64,000 bases of DNA. Source: Acanthornis magna. Its lineage: Eukaryota > Chordata > Aves > Passeriformes > Acanthizidae. The notes below the pieces were generated by a model. That model saw only the letters and a program-made list of their open reading frames with translations. It was not told where the DNA came from and ran no database searches. The stretch spans positions 8,900,501 through 8,964,500 of the forward strand of contig JAWUZG010000004.1 in assembly GCA_036785705.1 (NCBI GenBank), in the 5' to 3' direction. Position numbers and translations under genes: made by a program. This document shows positions 24,439 through 37,990 of the stretch, piece after piece (the first letter of the stretch is position 1; each line of letters starts with the position of its first letter).

Positions 24439-27400
24439 ATCATACTTAAAAGTGGACAGCAATGAAACTTGTAAAGTCCTTGAGGGTCATTCTGTTTCAG
24501 CACTGGAGTGAGTTACTAAAGTTCATCCATGAGAGATTTTCTACTGATCTCAGTGAAGCTGAGATCAGAAATGGAGTAACACTTGAATGTAAAATTTAAT
24601 TATAGCAAAACTGCAGCCATGTTTTGTTTCAAACATCTTTAACTCCTTGAATGTGTTGTACTACAAATAAACTTATAAAATTAAATAAACTCTTCAAACA
24701 AATACATTTTACTATTGATCTAAGAAGCAAAAGTCAACCTGTTTCTCTTACATGTATATTTATAGATTTAATTGAAACTGTATTTTTATTTTCTCTTATG
24801 AAAGCTGGAAATTAAAAATGTTACCGCCTAATTTTTAGTGCTCTATGCTAGATTTCAGCCAGTAAGTCTTGTGCAACTAATTGATTTCTTGAAGAAAGAA
24901 AATCAGAAACTTCTTTACAAGGTCAAGGTAGACACTTTCTATGACTTTTTAGGTTGCATTTTCTTTGTGGTTGTTTTTTATTTTGTTTTGTTGGGGTTTT
25001 TTAATTCTAAACAGAAATATGCTCCAGGTTAATATATTTCATATTGTACTAAGTCAAAATTAATTCATAATAAACTCTCCAGAGCACAACAGTGAAAAAA
25101 ATTTCTTCATTCCCTTCAAATAATTCACGAGCAAAAACTTTTTAGCCATTATAGAATAGAATTCGAATTGGTTTTCTCTTTCTGCTCAGAGTGGAATTCT
25201 TTTAGGTTTAGTCAGAGTTGAACAGGAGTTCCTAGGACTCAGCTATTACTTTTTTCCTGTTTCCATAGAAACTCATGTCAGCAAGATGAATATGGAAAAT
25301 GGTACTTTGAAATAATCTCCATTTCGAACATAAAAGTAAAACAGGGTGGTGTAGAGTAGCAATTATGTTAAAGCACCTTATCCCATTTTTCAGTCAGTAC
25401 AACAGCAGTTTCCATGAATATGGGAATATGAGTAGTAACAAGCAGCAAGACAGCCAGGCTTCTGAAATTTCATGATTCAAATTCGTGGGGGGAGACTTAG
25501 CTCCCCAGGCTTTCTTAAAGATAAAATAAAAAAATTTCCTAAAGTTTCAGACCTCTTGTTATTTTGTGTTATAGCACAGCTGCTGTAGTGAGGAGGTTTG
25601 ATGATCTTTTAAACATTCATAAATTTGCTGTAACACTGTGTCGTCTTTTTGATGCATTCTGTATGTGACTACCACAGAAAGTTAGTTCATGTGAATCTGT
25701 GTTCTATAGTGCATTCAAATATTTTGTTTCTAAAAATTATTGGAAAAATAATAACAATACAAAAAAAAAGACACCATTTGATCCCTGCTTTTTTTTGCTT
25801 TTTTTTTTTTTAATTTGGTTGGCTTTTGGTTGGTTGGTTTTTGTGGTTTTGTTTTTTTTTTTTACTTATTGGAAACTATTTGGATCCATATAATTATTAG
25901 AATTTGTTCTTTCTTTCTGAGTGGATAATGTGAATAATGACAGTTGGTGGCCAAGAAGACCACTATTGTGCTGTGTCACACTGTGGTAGCAGCCCCAAAT
26001 AGAAACTATATCTTTGTACTACAAGAGTAGCCTAAATTTTAGATCTACATCGACTAGAGGGTATGTTCTTTCATGTTGTCTGCTTATTATTTTCTGCATA
26101 CACTTTTTGAGCTATATGGTATCTATGCCTTACATGGATTTTATACATCATGCCACATTATCTAGCATTCATTAATACCCTCATGAGGAAATGCATTGAG
26201 TACTTTAAATCAATCTACATATCTGGTTGTGAATTTGATGGACTTTTGCCAATATAATGTGAAATCAAGTGTCTTCATTTATCCATAGCAGGCTTGGTAG
26301 TGTCAAGCTTTGTATCTTTCCTCTTAAATTTCTCCAGGAGCAGTGCTCTTGAAAACAGTCTTTACAGTGGTTTGTGTTCTAAATTAATATATTACTCTGA
26401 GTTTTGTGACAGAAATAAAATCAAAATCAGATCAGGTCCTTGTCTCATTCACAATGATATCAGTTTTAAGCTATCTTTTATAAAAATAATTGAAAGCTCA
26501 GTGGACTCCAAATTTACTTTTTTGTAGCTGAAAGCAACAGATATCCATATTTTTGGTCATATTTATCTTTTTTATGTCATATTTTTATCTTATGTCTTTG
26601 AAATATTACGTGAACATGTCATGTTCTGAAAAAGCTACAGACTAATATTAAAGCTTGTTTTCTTTTTCTTATGAGCTTGGAGAGATCCTATTCTGTCTTT
26701 TGGCAAAGGGAAGATCATAAATGAGGTTTTTTATGCAACTAAAGTGTGGGGTATTTGACAGCCAGGAAAGGCCATGTATCGAAATATAAAGGACTTCTAA
26801 TTCTTTTCCTCCCACATGAGTCTACAAGTGGTCAAAATCCTACAGCATTTTAAGAAATACATTAGCACAGACTTTTCTTTCATGGTTTGAATTTTCACCG
26901 TTATTTTATCATCAGGCTTTTCATTAGGATCACCATTTCAGTATGGTAAGAGTAGTTTCCTGACAGACAAAAAAGCCACTCTTGGTCTGTAACTAATTTT
27001 GTGGATTTAGAAAAGCAGCAATTCCTAGCAAGCACAACTATTTTTAATGACAACGTAGACACATTGTCTTGATGTCTAATACAGTCAGTTTCAGTGACAT
27101 GGTGAAACAACTTAAAGTTAGGCTAAGTGTAGGAAAATGGATCCTAGGGGTTTTTTAGTTTAAACAATTGCTTTATATCCCAAGTAATATCTTGCATATT
27201 CTTTAATAAATGGAACAAATCATATCACATTTAGGACTGAAAAGTTTAATTTTCAGTATTTTAAATATGTGGAGCCTGTATATAAGGCACATTGAGTTCT
27301 AGTTTACTTACAGAAAAGCCAGTGAAACAGACAGTATGACTAGGTGATATGAATGACTGTTCATCAGTAACAGCAAAACATGACTGAATAAGCACAAATA

Positions 27401-28006
27401 AAACAAATAGTCTATCAGACACAAAAGCACAATAAAATCTCCAATTTTTTCACAAACCTGTTGGATTTACACAGCCCTATCTAAATAAAAGAAAGACATG
27501 ATTGTTCATTCTGTTCAGGTTATAAGCTCAGAAATATAGCATTGCTTATTAGGGAAGCTCTTAAACTATCAGCACCCTTGCTGAGAAAAAGATTTATAGC
27601 TAACCTTTGCTAGGTCACTGACAATAAGACTGGAAAATGTTTTTTACAGAAAAAGCAGTCAGGTGACTCAACATGAAATTAAATATGTTGCCAGACTCAG
27701 CAGGTAGCTGATAATATGATTGAAATTCAGGATACCTATAAATAGAAAACAGTGCCTTGCATGCAGTCTGGGTCACGGGAGAGATGCTTTATTCTGTGAT
27801 ATTTCAATGTCCTGCATTTTTTTGAAGTGTCATACCACACACATTATTTTTTAAGTACTAAAGCATGGAGGCTGTTCCAGTGTCCAGCATTTCTAGCCAT
27901 AGTTTTTCAAGGGTGTTTTGTAGGAATAGTTTCTCTTGTTCCCTGTATCAGTGTTGAATAGTGTTAGTACACTTACTGTATTTCTATTAAAACAAAGATG
28001 TATTGA
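24421..28006. other. AT-rich unique sequence, no gene seen
   Basis: It holds a T/G-rich low-complexity run at about 25789-25866. No recognisable gene, RNA or further transposon was found. Confidence 0.55.
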
Positions 28007-28115
28007 TGCTGTGCTACCTGATGTAGTGGCAAGTGTCCCTGCCCATGGCAGCTGGCTATAACTAGATGATCTTTACGGTCCCTTTCAACCCAAAACATAC
28101 TCTAATTATATGATT
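28007..28115 (+). mobile_element. CR1 LINE 3' terminal fragment, plus strand
   Basis: Only the last roughly 110 bp of a CR1 are present. Diagnostic pieces are GTGTCCCTGCCCATGGCA, AACTAGATGATCTTTACGG and CCCTTTCAACCCAAAACAT, followed by a decayed tail (ACTCTAATTATATGATT). It belongs to the same 3'-end type as the copy at 23795-24420 but is more divergent. There is no coding content. Confidence 0.88.
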
Positions 28116-31100
28116 TTGCAGAAGGAATCTATAAATCAACACTACAATATCCCCAATGTAAAGGAGAGCTTGATCGGATTAAAGTTAGGGTTGTGGAAAC
28201 TCTCTAACTGTCCCTGTGAATATGCAAGAGATTTGAATGAAAGTTTTGAAAATGCTGTAATCACTAAAATGGCAGGAGAAGGAGAGAAGAAAGGTATACC
28301 AAATGAAAACTGTTGCTACATTTTATCTTTCTATTAAATGACCATTACTGGATGCAAATGGATAGCTTTTAAACAGAGATTTAAATGGAGCTCTGAAATA
28401 CCATTTTTTCATTCTTAATGGTGACCACAGACTGTGTCCCAAAATATCAGGCCTGCTAGCACTGACTGTGGCTATGTGGAATGAAAACATTTAGACTTAG
28501 ATCAATACGGAGAGGAAGATATGATTTCTCTCTGCATAACTTGTTGGGAATTGTTGCTTGTAGCAAGTGTGGAAATCGCAGCCACGTGGACTGCATCCTG
28601 TAAATGAAACATGCTCAAAACTACTCTTTGACTCTGGAGTCAGTGCAGAACATTGCACATGCACTATGTTAAACTCGATTACCCTCTGAAAATGTTAGTG
28701 CTCCATATTAAATTGCTTGGTAGAAATGATCTTTGACTTGTGCTTACAAACCACCTGTACTAAGAAAATGCTGGCCAAGGTTCATACTAAGAGAGGAACT
28801 ATTCTGAGAGTTTACAGTTTATCAGGACTGTAGAGAACAGACTTGGTGACAGAAGCACCTGGAAATTAAGATCATCTGATCAAACACAGGCATCTGTGGC
28901 GCAGATCTCTCCATCTGATTTAGATGTTTAGACTGTCTTTATAATCAGTGGAGAGAAACAGGCTCATCTAGGGGAATGATTCACTCCATCATAAAGCAGA
29001 CACTTAACATTTTCAGATTAATTGTTCTGTGCAAGTGCCTATTTTTCTCTTTTCACGATAAAGAGAATCTGGGAAGACAAATATACATGTCTCTTTTGTA
29101 AATATTTAAAGATAAAACAAATGAATTCCAGACTAAATGCATGAAGATGTGCTGACTGAATCTGTGTCTTTATGCCTCCACTGGTCTATCTGTGATTTAA
29201 ATTCAGATGTTGTAAAGCTCAGACTAATAGAGGACAAGAATTGATTTCCATACATCTGAGGAAAAAGTTATTTCACAGATCCCTCTTGGTTTAATATCCA
29301 CAATAAGTCTACAAACTTCCAATTCTGCACTTGAAAACCAGAATTTACCTATATGTCTACTTTAAAAAGCCTGTTTATTGCCATTTTAGAGGCTTATTTT
29401 CAGCTGTTGACTTTTATTCTTTCATAAATAATTAAGGAATGGAAAATAGACGCAGTAAGAGTAATTTTCTATTCATGGGGAAAGAAGAAAGGAATCAAAT
29501 ACTTTACAGTCCCTGTAATTTTAGAATCGAAGTATAAAGGCAAGACAGTTTTCATGCAAGGAGATAGTGTCTTTTCAAACCGTCCAAGGTTACGCTTGTT
29601 ACAAGCATAGAACAGCCCAAAATACACACATTAAAGCAAAAGTCACCCATAAATCGAGATTTCTTTAGGCGAGTAGTTGTTGCAGGAATGAACTGTGAAT
29701 GAGTCAGACAGGCACCACAGTGAGTCCATCAGGCTCTAAACCACTCAAAATTAATCAGTAAATAATATATCTTTTATATTGAAAAGAAAAAAAAATAAGC
29801 CTTTGATAATAATTTTGCAGTTAAAGCACTAAATGAAGTAATTGATTCCTGATTCTTCCAAAAGCTTCCAGTGTACTGCGTGACTGGTGGTTTTCAAGCA
29901 GAGTTGTCACTTTGTTCAACATGAATATTTATTAATAATTTTAATTTTATTTGTCAACAGAAATGATATTCTGATATTTTACTGGGAGTGTGCATAGATA
30001 AACTTGTACTCGAATACACCTTTCTAAATTTCAAAAATAAAAATATCTGACAAAACTAAAATATTCCAAATCATGTATTTAGTTCAACTTTCCACAGGAC
30101 TTTGTTATCTCTTACTTCTCTCAAAATGGAAAATCAGATGAGGATGAGGAAGAGTTTGGGTTGAAGCCATGGCTGAAATAGCTGAAGACAACTTCTACAT
30201 TTAGATATTTAATTTGTAATTTTTGTGATCTCCCCAAATACTTAGTCACATATTTAAATATAAGGAGCCATGGAAATCTAGAGTTCATCAAGTTCAGATA
30301 ATACAAATTCTCTTCCCTGATCAGGATGCTTTCTTAAGTCATGGTGATACTGTAGGTTAAAGACTCCATTTCATTTTACTCACTAAGGAGGCAGTGGTTT
30401 TGACTCAATGGCTTCTAAAGGACATTTCTTTCAGATCTTTGGTATTATGTTTCCCATATCTTCAACTTTTAATTTCCTGTTTCATGATACATGTTTGTAA
30501 GACATAAATGTATAGCTGAATGAAATGTTGATAAATAAATACATAAAATAGGAAACAGTCCTTCAGCCTTCTCTCAGATTTTCACATTACATCTCAGAAT
30601 TTATTTTGTCTTCTTTCAGAGATTTTTTGGAACAGATATTGCTAGCGGTAAGTGTGACAAAGGAAAGGAACTATGCTATCTTAGGGAATATGAACAATGA
30701 CTCATCTGCTGAAAACTAGTGTAAAGAGATCTGAGACATTACCCATGTTAGTTCACTGAAGTTTAGCAGGATGAGCTGCCCTTCTAATAAATGCATGACA
30801 TATAATCAACTGACATACAAATTGTCCAGGTACTTCTTTCAGTTTCCTTCAGTTTTCACCGACTTTGGATGGACTTGTGTGCTAAAAAATTATGTCACTT
30901 ACATTTGCTTGGATGAGGATTTCAGAATAAAATTTCAGGACCCAGGTTTTAAAATATTTATTTGTATATTACCAAACATGTTTTCACAAAGGTGGGACAG
31001 TCTATATTATTACAGAAATCAACTTCTTTCACTCTTCCCTGAGTTATCCAAAGGTTTTCAGGACTGAATGAGGAAAATTGTATGCCCAAGAATTACTACT

Positions 31101-33697
31101 TCTTTTCCTTTCACATTTATGGTTGTACAGTTTATTAAAGCAATTAGGGTGCTTCATACATACTAAACATAGAGTCCTTCTCATTACTTCTCACATGTGT
31201 ATAGAAAAAGATAAAGAGAAAGAAACAAGAAATTTTCTCTTAACAGAAGTTAATACATATTAAATGGTCTTATCTAAATCTCATGACCAAGCAATTATTT
31301 TATTTACTGTGAATAAAAATACATTTCAGTTTTTAGTCACCCATGCAGTGGGGAGATCTGCAATTTTCATTGATATATAAATAAATTATAATTTACATGT
31401 TCTGTTTGCATAAAAAGTTATATTTGTGGGAATCAGATTAATTTTACTGGGATTCTTAATATAAAATATTTCACTTTACCAGCATAGAAGTGGAACTTTC
31501 TAAGTATATATTAATATTTTATAAGGACATAAATAAACCTCTTCCCACATGACCTGCTATTCAAACAATTGACATTCAGCCAATCAGAAATTCTGTGAGT
31601 AGAGACTGAGCAGATGGATGGCTTTCCAGACATTTTTAAACAAGTAGCTAATGTCTTAGTTTTGCAAAATTTTGCATTATAAGCATAAAGCCAAAAATAA
31701 TGATGAGCCATCTCAGACCTTAATTGTCCTTATTCCACTAGCAAAGCAAGACCTTTGCATATTGCAGTAGGCATACAAGATTCAGGTAAGGATTGAGGAG
31801 ATATGCAAACATTGGGAAATTTCTAGGTTACATCAGATAAAGTTTTTCTCTTAAAGTCACAGAGAATTACCACATACATATCTTCTAAATCTTCCTAAAC
31901 TTTCCTTTAGAAGTTCATCAGACAATTCATCATTTTGACTTCTCATTATGTTTTCCTTCCCGGGGTGTGGTATTTGTTCTCTCTCTGTAAAAATAGTATC
32001 TAATCTAGTGAAAAGAAAATGGCATAGTGAAAAAGGGCTATGTGACAAATACAAAATCATGCTTTAATAATAATAGCAGGGGAATCCATCTCAGCACATA
32101 ATTTACTCCCATCTTTCCAGTATCTGAAGTTAGGACTTTTGTGTGTGTTTATCATAATCTATTCTAAACAAGTATAAATTATTTTTATTGATACTACTAC
32201 TTTTCCAAAAGCAGTTATGTTCTTGGTAAACATAATTGAATCACCATTCTAAGAAATTTCATAGTATTGCCTGATATAGCACTTCTACTCATATTCTAAC
32301 CTTCAAGAGTTAAATTGCACTTTTAAAATCTTTTACAGGTAAATTCAGATGCAGATGTTTGCTTACTTTTTGTCTTTTTTGTTTGTGAATTGGCTAGAAG
32401 ATTTTCAAATACAGTATTCTTCCAACAGCCTCTTCTACCATATTTTAAGAATGCTTATATTCAGTTATTATCATAAACCACTGGAGGTGACAGTCAGTGT
32501 ATAGGGAAATAGACGACAACAATACACAGATTGGATTATTCAATTATGCTTTGTGTTTATAAAATATAAATGGAAGTGTGTAGTGAAGCTATGCCAATTT
32601 AAACTTGTAGAGGAAGTGTGACTTAGCAAATAGTGAAATGAAAATTCAGTTGCATAGCTAAAGCACAACAGAATTAGACACTTAGCTGTTAATGTAGCTG
32701 ATTTATAAATTTAAAATGAGTTTTCAGACATTCATTCTATATTTTTTAACTTTGGGAAAAGCCCTTCCTTTTCCATAAAATAAAACATTATATATTGCTA
32801 ATATTTCAGTGTAGCCTATATTGCAATAATGAATTCCAGGTATCATTTTTGTTATCCCTGTCTGTCTTCTTTTCATTCCCTGGTTTTATCGGGTAACATT
32901 CTATTTTTAATGAATGAGTTTTTATATGTTCCATTCCTCTGAGAACAGAAATGACAAGATAATTACTGAGAGAAGATGCTCAGGTTATGCCTAAGCTGTT
33001 AAGCAAAAAAAGGGAAGAAAGTGAAATAACCCAGTCAGCAGCTGAGCCAGAGGTTTGTTAGGGCAAGTCTTTGCTAGAACCTGACTGTCTTGGAAAGAGA
33101 CAGCTCAAGCGCCCAAAAGAAAGCCAGCGGCTGGATAAGGAGTAGTCCACAGTGCAAAAACTCATCCCTTTACCTCCTCTTATTTAGGGACATAAAGAAA
33201 AATCTCAGATGTGGAATTATACTTGTCAATATGAGGATAGAAAGTAATCCAAACAACTGCAACTTTACCATTATTCCTTTAAAAAAGTCAATTTACTGAA
33301 ACAGCTTATAGAATAAAATTACATATGGCTTATTACCATAGGACGAAGAATGCAACAAACTGATTTTATCAGGATTACAGTAAAGATCTCATTTCATACT
33401 GTCTTTAGAAATTTTACTTAGTACATTGTACTTCTGTCTCTCACTTGACGTATTATTTGAATGTTACCCTGCTGCCTGTTGTCCATAACCAAATATTATG
33501 AATTCAGTTTAGAAGCAGTATTAGTAGTAAAACAACAAATAAGAGAATACAGCCTGTCCTGTGTAGTACTATCAAAATAGTGTACACTTTCTTCTGATTA
33601 GACAATATAAAATTTGAATCTTGCTTAAATGATGGCAGTATCATTTGCCAGTTACATTCTAAAAAACAGTTCCAAAAATGGTTACAAAGACTGCCAT
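28116..33697. other. AT-rich unique sequence, no gene seen
   Basis: No transposon or gene recognised. A TGAGTCA (AP-1 type) lies at 29700-29706. A candidate microexon at 30620-30647 is described among the findings. Confidence 0.55.
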
Positions 33698-33881
33698 CAA
33701 AAAAACACAAAACAAAAACCCAAAAACAAAAAAACAAAAAAACAAAAAAAAAAACAAAAACAAAAAAAAACAAACCAAACCAAAAAAACCCCAACAAGAA
33801 AAAAAAAACCAAACATCAAAAAAAACCCCAAAAACAAAACCAAAAAAAAAGAAGAAAAACCACAAAAAACCACACCCAAAA
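33698..33881. repeat. A/C-only low-complexity tract
   Basis: Over 184 bases the plus strand is almost entirely A and C: I count three G and one T. Units resemble (CAAAA)n with irregular spacing and some CCCC. Lysine/asparagine-rich or phenylalanine-rich open frames in several frames here are artefacts of composition. Confidence 0.95.
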
Positions 33882-34816
33882 TTATGTTGATGAGAAAGTT
33901 GTTCGATAATTTATTGCAAAGGTAAAATATTTCAATATTATTTATGACAGATTAGAAAACAAGAACTTCGATATGCAAAGTGGGCACTGAGATTTTGTGG
34001 TAAAAAAGGTTCTTTTATTTTCTCTATAAAAAAATATTGACTTTTAGACACATTGAAAGTCAAAATTCTATACCTGTCTGAAATACAGATAAGTTCTGAA
34101 GAGTCATATGACAACTAGTAAGTAATTTCTGCCTAGTATTGTTTATAAGCATTTTAGTGAGAAGTATAAATTGAGTATAATTGTCCTACTTTCTTTCATC
34201 TTAACCATTGTACTTTCTGAGTATAATTTTTGACATTTTTCTTAGTTGCTATATTGTTATACTTTCTAAGGAAAATGACCCAGTTTTGTAACAATATGCT
34301 TGCAAAGCCTGAACAGTGTGAAGAATAATATTTCATGTGGGAATGCGGATATTTTGATTTCACTGCTTTTTTAAGGGGATATCTCTTTGGTTTATGGTTC
34401 CTGCAGCTTAGGTTCATTTTGCCATGGTCTTTCCTGAGAGCCTAGAATATCTTGGTGAAAAACTATAATGGGTAAGAACTGTTTAAGTAACTTCCCCTCT
34501 CCTCTGCCTCCTTTCTCTGTTATGCTAATACAATAATATTTTTATTTTTAATTTTGGAAAGTTTGGGGGTTTTTTTCTTAATTTTATTTTTAAGGTCAAA
34601 TATTGCTCTGTTTGCTCTACCTAATCAAACTTTTGGGCTTGGTGGGGGAGTGGTGGCATTTTCTTTTTAGATAATAAAATGTTTTATAAAATGTGGTGGT
34701 CAAAGACTGTAAGGAAACTGAAAACTAGACTGTTTAGTCATGTTAGGGCTTCCATGTGTGAAAGTCTGTCTTATTAAGAAACAGCTCTTTTCAACTTTTT
34801 CTTGTGAGTGAAGGAT
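33882..34816. other. AT-rich unique sequence, no gene seen
   Basis: Nothing recognisable apart from short T-runs. Confidence 0.55.
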
Positions 34817-34950
34817 TGTGCTGGTTTTAACATCAGAAGGAAATTAAACTCCAAATAAGCCACTCTCCTTCCTGCCACCCTTTTTTGTAAGGGACAGACA
34901 ACAGCAGAGAGCATGGGTCAAGAAAACCCTATGGTTGGTTCACTAGGTTC
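34817..34950 (-). mobile_element. Possible truncated LTR fragment
   Basis: The left edge (TGTGCTGGTTTTAAC, then GGAAATTAAACTCC and GCCACTCTCCTTCCTGCC) resembles the left edge of the LTR at 53630 (TGTTGTGATTTAAAC, GGAAATTAGACACC, GCCACTCTTCCCCTGCC) in the same order and at similar spacing. That suggests the 3' end of a minus-oriented ERVL-like LTR. The match fades after about 130 bp and I see no right end or target duplication, so this is tentative. Confidence 0.35.
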
Positions 34951-37850
34951 AACCTGTAGGTACAGATATCTCAGTAGCAAGTCTCAGATAATGAGATGAT
35001 GTAATCGAGTGACAATGCTAATACAGTGTATCAACCCTCTGAAATGACTCTGTGGGACTTAACAGTTTTCAGGAGTTCAAACCATAGCTTTCTGTGATGA
35101 CTGTTCCTGGATTTGTTAGATTCTGAGTAAAATCAATTTTGTCATTTAATAAAGAGTGTATAACCCATATTAAAAAAATGGGGTTTTTTTAGATAACGTG
35201 ACTGGTTACTACCTGAAGTGGCCTCTAGATGGATGTTACTGTTGTACCTGTTCTTATCTCTTACAGGATGAAGGAAAATCAAATATAACATAGGACATAG
35301 CTGGGTGGGTGTTTCCTCTAAAGACAATTGAAGAAAAGTTAATTAGGAGTGTCTGAAGGGAAAGGCTCTAGGGACGCTTTTCATCTTGACTGAAGCACCT
35401 CTTTTGACTGTGCCCCAACTACTCAGCAGCATGAGAGCAGGTGCAGACTGCCTATCTCCTTCCACTTCACGGATGACACTCCATGAAGGGAGTAAGTGAG
35501 TGCTCACCTGCTCTCAGGATGGGAGCAGGCAGCATTCTGTGCCAAAAGATCAGCAGCTCTGAGTGATATCGATGAACAGACCACACATGCCAGAGAATGT
35601 GCCTGTCCTACAGCTTAGATGTAACCTTTCCTACTAAAACAAAGTCTGACAAGAAAAATTGTGTGAAGAAATGAAGTGGAAGAGAAACATCAGTTCATTT
35701 AAATCAATGATTTAATAAAAAAATCCTTATTATTATTCCTCACCTAAAAACCTCACCTGATGGAGAAAGAAGTGCTTAATGGATTGAATAAAAACAAAAA
35801 GAATACAGAATACTATTCAATGTCTTTAGGAAATATAAGAAGACACTTTATATGTGAGAGTTAGAGAACTATTTACAGAATAGTCCAATAAACTTCTGAA
35901 ATAGAGTAAAAATTAATTCTTCCTAAACAATAATATTTAAAAATGGAAAGTTTATAATTCATAAAAGCTTGCTAAATGAAGACAAAACATATTTATGAAC
36001 ATGTCTGTGTTTTGTCAAGTATTTTAAATTACTGTGGAAAATTAAAATAGACTCATACTCTTTGGAACACAAATATAACAAAGAAGAAAAAGACAATGTG
36101 AGGTAAAATAATTTAAGCTTATCTTAGAGGAGGAAACATAAGTGCTATAGAGGATTAGACAAATTAGTTAATGAGAGAACAAATATCTTGTCACTAATTC
36201 TTTCATGAGACTTCACTATCAAATTGTTTCTTTTGTGGCTGTCAGTTTCATCAGATTTTCCAATTGAAATGTATTTTGAAATAAACTAATCTTCTTGATG
36301 ATTTCAAAATGGAAAGTTATTATTTTTCTGTTCCAAGAAATAGTGATGTTGCAATTCAGCTCCATGTTTTAGGCACTTAGTGTGGGATTTTAATTCTTTT
36401 TCCTAAATATAAAGCTCTACCCTTGGGCTTCTAAGGCTTCTTCATAGTGTCTATAACAGGCTCCAGAGAACATCTCTGCCCTTCTGAAACAGTGCTGGAA
36501 GCCAGGTGAAATCTACTAAGAAGTCTCAAATGCCACAGAGCACCATCTGTACTCAACATAATTGAGGCCCTGAATTGAATGTACATACATAAAAATAGCT
36601 AAATTCATCTAAATTACTATGCTGGTTAGTGGAGATCCAGGAATTAATTTGTCTAAACATAATTGGTAATGGAATTTGACATGTCAGACGCTATTGAAGA
36701 CATCTGTGCAGGGTTGTTACATATGACACAGAAGCACTAATTATATCCCTCTGCAACACTAACTGCAACTACTCAAGATAGTCCAGTACATCTCAGTGCC
36801 ACCAGACATACTTGTGTCAGGAAATGAGCCGTGCCACAAGTCAGTAAAATCAGTGGAAACTGAAGAGATAGACAACTAACAAGATGTGTCTGCATCAGAA
36901 TAAACTGATCCCCATCTCCATGATATAGACTAGAGTTAGCACCCTTTCCAAAGCACCTGAGGGAGGCAAGGCAGAGGTATTTTTCCTCTCAGGATTAGCA
37001 GCAAGAGCTTTGTGAATGCAGCCTCTTTCTTTGCTTCGGAAACTGAGCAAGCCTCACAGGAGACATTAAGAGAAATTAGTTTGGGCTAACAAAATGACAC
37101 TATGAGTTGTTAAAATGGAAATATAAAAAAATAATACATGGAATATTCGATATTAGAGAAGTTGTGTACGGGGAAGTAAAGCAGGAACTCCAAGAATAAA
37201 AATAAGAATATGGAAATTTAGCTATCAGCTTGGGAACTCAATTCTTCCTGCACGTGAGTTAGATCGTTTTATGTTACACTTATCTTACTTACATTACTTA
37301 TGCCAATTGTTACTTCATAATATTAAATACTGATTGTGCAGACTATATGCAAGCAGCTGATTTTGAAGCACAATATGTAATAATTGTTCACGTAAGATTT
37401 TGTAACTGATGGAGTAATTCTCTGGACATTTTAGGTGTGTCACCTGTTATCCTTAGTTTCTTGAACATACAGAAGATGAAGGGGGTTAAGACTATCTTGC
37501 AGGACAGAGGTGTTAATTGAGTAATTGAGAAAGCTAAGAATAATGAGAGAAGTATGAGCTATTCCCCATTGCACCTGAAAATATTTTTGAAACTTTCCTC
37601 CAAGCTAATTCATGAACTATTATTCTATAGATCAAAAGAATAAATTGATTCATAAATAAAATATTCAGAATATGCTGTGGAAAAATGAAGAATAAATAAG
37701 TGAGAAATTCATGGCTACCAAGTGATCAGCCAGATGATAAGTACTTGTCGCAGTGGGAAAGGAAGAAAAGATTGAAGATTGCACTCTGACGTGGGGTATT
37801 TTGACCTCTGCAAATGAGGACACTAGTTTTGCAGACTTACAAACTTCGTA
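34951..37850. other. Unique sequence, no gene seen
   Basis: A 12-bp inverted repeat (TGAGAGCAGGTG near 35429-35440 and CACCTGCTCTCA near 35505-35516) lies in a GC-richer patch at about 35370-35620. No repeat family recognised. The patches at about 36440-36560 and 36770-37060 are also GC-richer but anonymous. Confidence 0.5.
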
Positions 37851-37990
37851 GTTTTTTTGTTTGTGGTTTGTTTTTTTGTTTGGCTGGAGGAGGGTTATTT
37901 GTTTTGTTTTGTTTGTTTGCTGGGAAGGTTGGGGGATTTTGGGGTTTTTTTTCTTTTTTTTTTTTTTTTTGTTCTGTTCTGTTTTGTTTT
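37851..37990. repeat. G/T-rich low-complexity tract
   Basis: The plus strand is almost all T and G (GTTTT-type units, a GGGG-containing stretch, and a long T-run around 37950-37970), with only a few A and C. It is compositionally the reverse complement of the tract at 33698-33881, about 4 kb away. Phe-rich frames here are artefacts. Confidence 0.9.

Noticed and set aside
33629..33925. Lys/Asn-rich and Phe-rich frames on both strands
   Set aside because: They result from the A/C-only tract; several frames are open at once because stop codons need T and G.
35429..35516. 12-bp inverted repeat, considered as a DNA transposon end
   Set aside because: There is no target duplication, and the arms are only about 65 bp apart with no further symmetry.
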